DNA of 64,000 nucleotides. Source: Blastomussa wellsi. Taxonomy: Eukaryota > Cnidaria > Anthozoa > Scleractinia > Plerogyridae. The translations under genes and the position numbers were made by a program. The notes under the pieces were generated by a model. It ran no database searches. It was not told the origin of the DNA and saw only the letters and a list, made by a program, of their open reading frames with translations. This document shows positions 50,301 to 62,300 of the stretch, in pieces (positions within the stretch are counted from its first letter, which is position 1; each line of letters opens with the position of its first letter). The stretch spans positions 24,085,397-24,149,396 of the forward strand of contig OX393562.1 of the NCBI GenBank assembly GCA_947652115.1, in the 5' to 3' direction.

Positions 50301-53300
50301 TGGAAAAACAGGCCGGATTATAATAGGATATCCCAGGTGTAATTCAAATTAGGCGTCCTAGAATACGTCCGACTATTACAGTATACGAGGCGTGCACCGA
50401 CTCGTATTCGCGTGAACTCGGGCCCGAATATTTCGCTTTTCGTGCAGTGTTTACACATGTGCACTATTTCATGGTTCACTCACAATTACGAATGTGGAAT
50501 TGGAGTTTTTAGGTTATTTAGAATTTTGTTAAGAACAGCTAACATTCAAACTGCCAGAGCTCGAATTTGCTTAATTTAACGCTATCAACTGAGACACATT
50601 ACCAGTAACATAAGATCACTCTCACCTTTTTAAAGTCGCTTGGAGTGACATACAGATACTTGAAGCCCTGCAAAGACCAAAACTTCATATCAAACTGAAT
50701 ACACCTGACTCGAATATGAGAGAATTTGAATATGCACGTTTGTTTTAGTGTCGATGGTGACCACTTCTGATAGTATTCGAGTACACATTCTCCAAGAAGA
50801 TCATTGTTTGGAAATGTGGATTTAGCTAAACTAACTACACCTTCAATTTCTGTTTTGTAAGACTGCAGTGAGTTCTCTATTAACGCAAACCTCATTAAGG
50901 CGGGCACCTCTATAAGACGAAAAAACTGGGGTTGGACCCTGTGAGCCCGTTTTCAATTATTTTACTATACGAGACCTCCCTATAAGCCGGACACATCTCT
51001 AAAACGTGGTCCCGATGGTGTCTACCTTAAAAACACTTGACTGCAACGTCTAATTCTGAGTAAGCGATTAAATTAGGGGTTAAAAAAAGATATAAAAAAT
51101 CTCGAGTAACTGTAAATCCTAGAGTCTTGAACCGCTTTCGAACAGCTCGTGTAACCAGTGAACCTTTCCATTAGTATCTACGAACACTCCACTGACCTTC
51201 TCAGGAGCAAGAGGGTCATTCCAGGCCACCTTGAAATGGTGCTTCACTTCCTCGGCGAGGCCAATGCGAGCGCCACTGTTGGCGGAGATGTACACAAATG
51301 GAATGCCTTGAGATCTTGCCAGTTCAGAAGCTCTCTGAAAGTACAACGAGAACCAAGGACAGTAAATCACACTTCACATATTTATCAACAATGGAAGCAA
51401 GGCCGTTCATTTTTCCTACCCATTTTAACATTGCAGCGCCACAGCCGGAGCTTGCGTAGCTGGCGGGATTAGCAGGCGCGAGCGGTGAATCGGCTAAGTC
51501 AGTGCCCTTGCGGGTACGCTCCGCCGCCAAAAAAGCACTTGAAAGCGAAATCCTGCCAGCTACCCAGGCTGCCATACCAACAGATAGCCCCTCTACAGCA
51601 GCTTCGGCATCTGCAGCAACGCTGAAAGGAATTTAAATTCTGAAAAATCTCGGCACGCTTTTCAGTCCACTGGCAAGACAAATGTACCCAACAACTTCCA
51701 ACAGTGCTGTCATTCATCAGAAATTTAATTCCCTGACGATTCCTTGGCCTTGTTAGTTTCCTTACGGCGGAAATCACTAATTTCTACTAGTGACCTATAA
51801 AAAGCTAATAACGTATAACTGAAATTTGCGACTATTTCTCTACGTTAGAACATTTTTTGTTTCAATGTCTTTTTGCTTTCATGATCATTGCATACCTTGA
51901 AAAGCATGTCCTCAGGCGGTGCAAATGAACCAATCATGACCGTAATGTCATTCGCTACGACAATTATCTAGTAAGACAGGAGTACAGAGATACAAATCAC
52001 GGTTAAATGCAACTGGTCAAGACAGGAAAATGCTTTTTATACAACAGCTGTTTCACTGTGGAACATATACTAACCTCACGTCCTTCCGGACAATCTGGCG
52101 TCACACATTCCATTCTCCAGGCTATCATGCCAATCTAAAAGTATGACAAGGAAATTGACATCAATGTAAGAGTTACTGTGATCTCATTTAAAGACGACCC
52201 AAGTGACAAAACATATCGGAATCATCCCAAACACGAATATGAAATTAGTTCATGGTACTGACTGTGTTCTCTCCATGCAGTCTGTTTATTGGCATAAGTT
52301 GGTCGTTTTCATCCAAAACATATTCTGTCACTTTCAGCTGAAAAAGGAAAGCACAATTAAATGAACAGAGATGACGATAAAACATTACTTTCGACAAGTA
52401 ATGTTATGTTGCATGAGACCGCTCTATGTTACTGCTATCGACTCGGCCAAGCTAATTACCAAACTCAGTTATCAGATATCCACAATCAATAGTTTAAAGG
52501 CATTTTAAGATGGCTGTAAGTATAAAGAGCGGCTGAACTTCTGCGCAGAGGTTAAGCACTACTCTGTCAAAATTGCATTGTTGATTTGTGAAAATGTTAG
52601 CCTACATTATTCAACCATCCTTGTTCCTTTTTGGGTTATAGTATCACCTCTTTTTTTCCTTGGCAAACTATTTCTTTCAGGTTTCCTACATTTTAAGGGT
52701 AATTTGGCTCGTCGCCAAAAGTGACGCAAAATATAGCTGCCTTAAAAAGCAAAGAAGTTTAAAGAATTGCTTGAGAGTAAAAACTTACAATATCGGTGGG
52801 GCTTTTATCCTCCTTGTGTTCAGTACACCACTGTTTCCATTGTCGCACAATGGCCTGAAAAAAAGTACCAAGGAGGCTCGTAGAAATGAAAACTAAAAAA
52901 TACGTATTCCGGGATGATAACTGACACAACATAAACCACAGGTACATGTAAGCTTACATGAGCGGCATCAATGTTCAATACATCAATGTGTTTCAAGTCA
53001 TTTCATATTGAACATCTAGGAAACACGACACCATCACGGCAAACAAAAATGAATAGAACACTGTAAGACTGTGGGCTGTTGTAGTCGTGCTACCATAACA
53101 ATTCAAGATGCACTGCGCCAAATGAAAAATATTCTGGAGTATTCTAGCCTCGAATACGTCATTGTGATGCCATAGAATCCTAGCGTATTTAAGGCATACG
53201 CAATACGTAAAGTGTTCAAGAGTATTCGATTTGAATACGTGAAGTTTCCCTGGAGTATTCACGAGTATTCAATATTGAATACGCCATGCACACCTGGAGT

Positions 53301-56300
53301 GTTCAATTTGAACATGAAAAAACAGGCAGGATTCAACTAGGATATCCCAGGTGTTTTTCGAATCAGGCGTCCAAGAATACGTCGGAAAATTACAGTTATA
53401 CGAGGCGTGTGCCGACTCGTATTCGAGCGAATTCTGGCCCGAATATTTGGCTTTTCGCGCAGTGATGGTCAACTGTCAACTACGATCATGTCTTCATAAT
53501 GGCCAACTGTAAACTGAAGATCTAAATTTGGAAAATCTTATCACCTGCTGGAAAAGCTCCGGAAAGTCATACACATAGGTTGTTCCAAGGGATTGTGCAT
53601 TAAAGCGTTTCAGCTGAAAGTAGATGAAAAACTCATTAATTATCAAGGTGAAAGCAAGGTCAAAACTGCGCCTTTCCCTTAACTCATGGTATGATAACAA
53701 ATAGTAACGCCGCAAAAATTCACTCACATTCCAAAAAGTACCGATATCGATTATTTTCGTCATAGGTTTAATTGCAATAACAACAAGTGTGGATGTTACG
53801 TCCACCATATTTACCTGTAAATGATCTTTGGTGACGTAGGGAGTGCTGATAGGAAGGCCATGATGAGGACCCTGTTTCTGGTCATAGGACTCGAACACTA
53901 TCTGTTAATCAGAGAATCCGAGATCAGGTCGAACAATTTGCACCTCTGAAAAAGCACAATCAGTTATTCTAAACTGTCATGTTTCAAGAGGTTAACGAGC
54001 TACTAATGAAACAGTAAAAGTTCTAGATACCAAGGCATGACGAAATTTTGACGGATTGGTCAGAAAATACTATGTGGTACGAGTAAACTCGCACACCCAG
54101 ACAGCTGTTGTAAAATTATATTTTTGTGTCTTTTTAAAGTGATCTAGTTCAAAACAGTGTAACTTCTGTAATTGAAGTAAAAAGGACAACGAAAACATTC
54201 CCAATGTAGATGAAGAGAAGGCATCCCAACTTCAGCATTAAATCTATGCCGCTGATTTTCATTGCCGTAGGGGACCTGCACCCTCATATATCTGCAAAGA
54301 AACGCCCCGTACACTGCACGGATATATAAATATTTTCATTGTCAATGTGCTTGTATTGATCTTAAATGTCTGTTCTTTAAAATCTCTTCAATCAGTTCAT
54401 GCCTAAACACTCCTGTAAATTGTTACCTGCCCAGTCCTTGGATCTGTTATCTCCCGGTAAATATGAAAGCCCAGATAGTAGCCGGACTCATTGGAGATAA
54501 ATAGCCGCAGAGGAATCTTCTTTCCAGTCGGCGTGAGCCTGAAAATTTTTCAAGCAAGTGTAGTTAGCATAAAGCTACATTTTATTTACAGTAAAGTGCG
54601 GTAAAGTGAGAGGCGCAGTGGCCTAATGGTTAGTGCGCTGGACTCCGGATCGGACGATCCGGGTTCGAGCCCCTTGCCGACCGGCAATGCGTTATGTTCT
54701 TAGGCAGGACACTTTACTCTCACAGTGCCTCTCTTCACCCAGGTCTATAAATGGGAACCGGTGAATTTACTGCTGGGGGGTAACCCAGGAAGTAGAGGAG
54801 GGAGTAGAAATACTCTCTGTGGCTTCATGCTACAGAAACCGGGATGAGCTCCGGCCTGATGGGCCACTAGGCTCGTATGCAGACTTCACCTTTACAGTGC
54901 AGCAAACGGCTCTATTCTGTCAGAAAGAGACCTAGGAACTAAGTCAGAAAGTCACAGTGTGGAAAAAGAATATCCTAATGATTTGCAATACCTGATAGTG
55001 ACTTTCATTTCAGCTTGAAGGACACGAAGCTTCCATAGTCGCCTGCCATACCTTGTGACAATGTGACGGATACTCTCTTCAATCTGCAAGAATAAATAAT
55101 CTTACTGAGACTAGTTCTGTTTTTTTTTTTTTTATCAAGAAAAACTGACTGAAGTGAAATCTCTCAAGGTTTGAACGAGCTACGTCACGAACGAAATTAC
55201 CCTTAAAATGAAGGAAACCTCAAAATAATAATTCACTAAGAAAGAAAAACATCAAAGAGGTGATACTAAACCAAACAGGAACAAGGATGAAGAACACTGA
55301 GACGGATTACAAAATGACAAATATGAAAAAGCTAAGCTTAATTTTTGAAAAAGCACAAGCCATAAAGTAACTCCTTAAAATGCTTTTCGCACTCTTTTTA
55401 ATAGCATCCTACTACTCCCCTCGAACAATGACTGAACTCTAGACCATCATGAGCAATTTTGATAGTATACACAACAAACTGTGATTGGCGATGAAAATTA
55501 TGACCAAACAAGCCAAGCTGGGCGACTTACATTCATAGTCGAATAGTTCACGAGAAAACCAAGAGTTTATGGCTTGCTGGAAAAGCAACTACACGTTTAA
55601 AGGAATTTACGTTCGGCATGGCATGAAAGTATAGTGTACCTTGGAGGCAGCGTGACCGAGTGGTTACGGCGCCGGACTTGAAATCCGGACGTTCCGGATT
55701 CAAGTCTTCCTCTGACCACTAACTGAGTTCAACTTGTTTCTTGGCACACCCTAGTTCAACTCCTCGCTCATGCTTGTAAATAGCCAACTGGTTTGCCTCA
55801 CACCAGTTGGGGTGTTGTTAGCTTGTTATGTTTATTTGAAAATATTTGTTTCGCTTCAGGTTGAGTAGCATGCCGGAGAACTAGCTTGATATAGCAAAGT
55901 GCATTGACCACTACAAACAACATTTACTAATAAAAAAAGCTACATTTATATTTGCCTTAAACTCGTGATAGCGTTGACCAACGAAAAGTAGCAGTCACGC
56001 TTTTATTTAGGGAAGTACAAAAACGAGAATTTGCCTTAACATAGTAGAGATAAACCTACCCTATTGGGCTCTATGATGACGCATGGTACAAAGTGAAGGA
56101 AAATGTGATTACAATCTGTCCTCTTGGCCTGCAACAACACAATATGAACGTGGACAAGCATTTGTATACAGACTGACAAGTTATGCATGTCGCTTGCCTC
56201 TAGTGGTTTGAAACACGTAGGTGTAAAAAGTTTAGCTGCCAGTTATAGGAACCAATTATCAAAAGCGCCAAAGTGAAGTCAACTGGGTTCAATAATTGGT

Positions 56301-59300
56301 GTATTGTACACGAAATACTAGCATGTTCATTTCTGGCATCACGTGTAAACAAGGCAATCCTAAGCGTGGCTTTCTCCGTCTACGCCCTAGTTTCAGTTTG
56401 TTGAAGAAGAAAAAACAAATTCTCGCGACAGCCCTTCATACAATACGTCAATCACGAAAGAGAGTGTTGAATCACATTTCCAAACACCGAAAAGTGAGTT
56501 CAAAATACGACGCAACAGTGAGATGAGACAATAACTCATAACTCAATAACTCTTGACATATTTCATAATGCCTATTTCTCACAAACCATTAGTAGCCATG
56601 TCAAGCTGACCGCCGCAACAGAAACAGAAACGCGAACTGCCCACCTCGCAGGTCACATGTTCTATACCCAGATCCCAGCTGTTTGAGACAAAAACATTTC
56701 ACAAAATCGGGCAACCTAGATAACAGTATTACTTACACACTCCGAAAAACAAACTTCCAGTTGATCTAAAGACTCAAGGAGTTGTATCTCACTCTCTTTC
56801 TCCATATATTCAAACGATGCTTCCTAGAAAAAGCCAAAAAAGGGAAAAATCGTTTTATAAAATCTTTAAAGTTAAAATGTCACAAACAACTGATCGTCTG
56901 CACTTACTTTTGTGATAAAGTCCGAGTGCCTCACAATGCTCCGGATGAAAAACCTATGATCGGTGACTTCTGAGTGAGCTGAAACCTAACAGCAAAAACA
57001 AACACAATTCGCGGTTAGAATGACACTGTAAAAAAGTAGGGTACATGACTAGATTCAGCATGTCAAACTGAGTAAAAACGCCAAGTTTCATATTTAAAAA
57101 CGATTAAATATAAAAATTCAAAAATTGTGAAAAATGAATGGCGTCCGCACGCCATACATTTCTTTGTAAAAATCATGAAATTCAAACTACTATAATTCTT
57201 CAAGTTTGAATCATAACTCTTCGAAACTCTGCATTATTACTAAAATTGGTAAGGCGATTCTATCCGTGAACCTGGTTTTTCATTTCATGAAATGTTGACA
57301 AATATGACGCTATAACCGCGAATTGTGCTATTGACTCCTGCCATTTTAAACCTTAAGGGGAAAATGGAAAAAGGTTCGCGTTACCGAGGGTAGAACAAGT
57401 AAGAAAATGATCTGGAGTGAAATCGAAACAACCTCATTCCCAGGGTCTCTCGCCTTCCCGTCCTGCCGGAATGGAGAGGAGAGAGGGCGAGGAGATGAGA
57501 TACCCTGGGAACGAAGTTGGAATCGAAAAAGGTTCCATTCTCGTCCCCATAGCCCTTTTCGTTTCTCTTAGCCGGCAGGGCCTTGGCACGAAAAACGTAG
57601 GGCTCTGGAGATATACGATTTCCAGTCCGAGATTCTAGGACTTCCGGAATTCATGTATATAGCATTGATGTTTCTACATGTTGTGTGTTGTAACAAGGCG
57701 GCCGTCGAACATTTTGACTTCCGTCTACGATTTCTTTGTTCTCAACAGCCAATAAAAAAAATCGAATTTTTTTGAAAATCGTATGTCCCCAGAGCCCTAC
57801 GTTTTTCGTGCCAAGGCCCTGTCGGCTAAGAAAAACGAAAAGGGCTATGGGGACGAGAATGAAAAGGTCCTCGCTATTGACGAATGGAGTTATCGAATAA
57901 TCAAATGTATTTTACTGTTCAAATCTGCAAAGTTAGCTTAACTCTTCGCTTCACTTTTAAACAATTTGCAATTAAAGAAAGTAGTTCAAAATCAACCTCA
58001 TCCCAGGGTCTTTCATCTTCCGGGAGGGCGGAAGATTGAGAGACCCTGGGAACGAGGTTGGTTTAAAATCAGATTGAGATGAACGAGAATAAGGACTGCA
58101 GAATAGAGTAGAGGTCTCCAGTGCAGTGCCCACAACATATAATCACAGCAAGGACGTCACCTTTTTGGCTGAGCCTTGATACAAATGGATGTTGTGATTT
58201 GTGGTTGGAATCGTCTCCAAGTCAAAGTTTCGTAGACGGTAAACCTCCAGCTGAAAAGCTAGGGCAGGCTCCAAATGACGGTAAATGGAATCTTCCTCAA
58301 ACTGTTCGAGACAAAGCAATAGAACATGCATCATTATCCGAGCGAAACAACAACTTGAGAGAAAAAAGTGTTAATTAGAACTTAATCGTGTTATACTCAC
58401 ATCCTCTCGAGCTCGGAAGGTGAAGAACCATGGCAGCATACCCTGTAGAATAAACCACAATTTATCGATGCATTGAGCAATAAAAAATGAAGCCCACTAA
58501 TGAAAAATGTATTTAGACAACAACTAGACTATTTTGACTGGAAAGCAAAAATTACAATCCCTATTACCAAAATTGTTGTTTGCAACTGAGAGAAAAACAA
58601 AAACCGCGTCGATTACCACCAATTTTTCATTTACACTCGCCTGTTACCATAATCGCTTAACCAATATTAAAACCCAAAGCAGACGCTCTTAGGCTCATCA
58701 CGCACTCCTCTCCCCCTCGTCAGGAACGAAAGATTGCGTGACGAGGCCAAAGGACGTTAAACTAGGCTTTGCACTTGTTTTCAAATTAAAAATTAAGTGA
58801 TTCAAACGGTGATAGCAGGGACGCCTTTAACTCTTTCTACATTCAGCGAATTCATTGGCACGAAAAGGTTGGGCTTGCACGGCAACATCTCCCATGACAA
58901 AATACTTAACATAGATCAAATTCACGTTACCTTACAATCACTTAGCAAGTAGGTAATTCTCCTAATTCCCTTGTCCTTTAGAATCTCTTTCTGAATAATT
59001 AGAAGAAAAGACAGATTTAAGAAGGCACTTTCCCTAGAACCAATGAGATCTTCATTTGCTATTTTTTCGCCTAAGTCTATCATAATGGTGTATAGTTTCC
59101 TTAAAACTCCACAAACGCTTGAAGACAGTGTAACTTATCATGACTGTGTGCATGTAAGAACTTCTGGCAATTACCGCATTTGCTCGATGAAGCACAAGCA
59201 AATACGATAAAGCACAATATTAATTCAGAGCAAAGCGGCTTTTAATCGAAGTATCATTACACTGAATTATTCGAAAAGTCAATATAACGAACAAGCAGGG

Positions 59301-62300
59301 TGCAATTCAGTCTAAACCAGCCTCAGGACTGTCAAAGGACATGTATGTGTCCAACTAAATCACCATCTGAACTGACAAAACAGTAGAGAGGTCCGAAATT
59401 ATATTACAGAACTCCTAAATGAGGCATTGTCAACGTGTTTGCATCAGGAGGAGTAAAGAGTTGCCCAGAAATCCTGTCTGACAACAGCTGGGAATTAATC
59501 GGACATTGTTAGTTGCAACCCTGAATGCTTAGAAAAAAATATTTTTCTGGGTAGCAATGCTTTTCAGTTCGAAGTGGCTGTATTAGTTGCTGAAATTTCC
59601 TTTACATAATCTAAAATGTTATGATATTTTAAAGTGCGCCACACTCAAATTAGTCTCCTTCGCAGCCGTTATTTATTTTTAACCCTAAAATCGAACAAAA
59701 AAGGTAATTTCAAAGAATGAAAATTGCCATGACCAAACTATATGTGGAAAATCGTCACCTTGGACTGGGTAAACTCGTATACCATCTTGCGGCAAATTTC
59801 CACATCTTTACAATTCTTCTCAATTTGCAACGCAATGTTAATGATGTGGACAGGTTCTTCTTCCTTCCCAGCGCCAGGCTAAAGGAAGAAAAAAACTTTG
59901 TTTTACACTGTGTTCGGTGCTGTATTTCACACATTTCGGAGGTGAAATAAATGTGCACTTCTGTAGCTAAGATAAGTAAAGCTTCCTGCGAACTTAACAT
60001 GCTTCAAAATCACATGAAACCAAAATATACCATAGACAAGATGCATGATTATTATTTATTAGTAAAAACCTTCTAGTATACTGATGCAAATGCCGTAATC
60101 TGATTGGTTGAGCTACTGCACACTACCAGCCATTAGAGTGCAGTAGTTGAAGGTCGTCTTCAAAATGGCGACGTCTGCGCGTTTAGCGAAGTTTCGAAGG
60201 ATGATTTTAGAACTTTTTCACAGACACACGATTCGTTTATTATGACCAGTTTATTATTTGGTCACCAACTATCACCTCATAGAAATCTCGAGCTCATAAT
60301 CTAATAGTTAATAATTCCTTGAAGGGCGCTTTTTTTTATACAGGGTCGACAAAGATCCAGATCCAGATCCAGGAGTGCTTATTCCAAACGAGGCAGCATA
60401 GAGCGGGTTTCAATTATAATAAAAATAATTGACATTTACATCGCGCAAATTCCAATTGTGCAATAGACCAATTTCGATATTTTAAAATTCATCCTAAAAC
60501 AATAGACCTCAGCACGAGGCTCCGGGGTATAAATTATAGAGTTTGTGGGATTTATTCCCCGGAGCCTCGCAGTGTTGTCTATTGTTTTAGGCTGAATATT
60601 AAAATATCGAAATTGGTCTATTGAATGTCGAAAAACCAAAACCAAAGTAATTACTTTGGCCAATCAAAAGGATGGAAACAATCCAGTAATCCAATCAAAA
60701 CTCGAAGTAATTACACGTAGCCGACACAAAGCGCGAGAAAACGTGCGTGCGTGAGACACAATTGGCTTCAGACATGCAAAACAAAAGCAATGGGCATTAT
60801 TCGACTCGCCATATTGGCCATAGACAATAGATTTCTTCCCCCGAGCCTCGAGTTGAAATGTTTGGGAATGAGTTTCCGCGTGGCAAAACAAAAGTTTTCA
60901 ATCCCTCGGGACTCAATATCGCCGCCGTGGGATTTAGGTTTATTGTTTTTGGCTGAATTTTAAAATATCGAAATTGGTCTATACGCTAATTACTTTCAAA
61001 ACCGGTCTAATAAGAATGGGTGAGTGTTGAATGCGTCTGTTGCCAAGTAGCAAACACTCTTTACTCGCAAGAGTTTTTTGTAATATCAAATTTGCTATTT
61101 TCACACGCGTATGAATGTATTGCGTTTCTAGGTGTCTTTCGGGTATATTATCTGTACCTCTATCTTTTTTTCACTTTCCCACAATGGATCAAGATTTATC
61201 TTTCGTGCCATGGGCGATGGAGACAGCTGCTCAGGGGTTGGTGGTTCAAAACGCTTCATTATATCATCAAAATTTCTGCAAACGAAAAATTATCTTTGTG
61301 GTGAATTTTACAATTCAAGCAAATGACAATTAAAGAAGTCTATACAATGGAATTCGAACCCGTGACACTACCAACTTACAGTGTAGCTATCAAGCCACAC
61401 ATAAAATACTTCAGAATATAAAACTCCTTTTGTTGGCAAATCAATTTTTAACTTCCTCCTAGAGAACAAGTCCATCAAAGGCAGTAGTTATAATTGCCGG
61501 ACAGAAAGAGTGTACCTTTCAAATTCAAGCATGGACCGGAATGCTGCCATAACACCGGTTCTTTCACATGGCTTCAAAGGCTGCTGATTTATGAGGTCAA
61601 ACATGCCTTCACTGAGACTACGCACCTGAAAATGAAATGAAACCCATGGACACTTCGTACTCAAACATAACGGATTATTTTATATACTTTACGTCATAAC
61701 GGAAACTGTTCGTGATGTCTGGAAAGTGAGAAATGATCGTCACCGAGGGCTTCAACGGGATTTGAGCCCGTGACCTCCGCGATACCAATGCGTTGCTCTA
61801 CCAACTGAGCTAGGAAGCCACACATTGGGAGCGAGGTCAATTTATTGCGGTCATATTTTCCCCTTAGGCGTGAAATGAAATAATTCATATATGAACTGCG
61901 GATGTTTATATATCAATTATTTCATATGTTTTACGTCAAAACTTAATTTGGGAGCCATCTCTATTCTACAAAGGCACCTATCCTTTACCATCCTTTGCTT
62001 TATAATACATTCCCTGCTTATCAACTCTCTACATACCCTTGGCATAGCAAGAACAGTTTTGCTAGAAGGAACTTTCTGCTGCATTCTAAAAAACAAGCAG
62101 ACGACAAAAAGAACTACTTAGGAAATAATTATTACATATGATATTATTTTTAACGCTATTCCGACCGGGAGGGGGCGGAAAGTGCCCGAACTGACTTTGA
62201 ACCTTTAAAATGTTTTCAATATTTAACCGAAAGCTGCAAAATTTTGCGGCTTTAACTAAAATTCACCTGTGAACGATTTGGTCTAAAAGGGCATTGTGTC

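Noticed and set aside
51499..51620. Possible extra ACC exon with frame near 51541-51620
   Set aside because: The translation does not match ACC, and the flanking exons are already in phase with each other; it overlaps a MITE.
54606..54680. tRNA gene with good A and B boxes
   Set aside because: A SINE body follows directly; the cloverleaf is imperfect.
55643..55715. tRNA-Ser gene
   Set aside because: Degraded box B and an attached SINE body.
61020..61333. Overlapping plus-strand frames of 64-94 codons
   Set aside because: AT-rich intronic sequence within ACC, with no domain or splice support.
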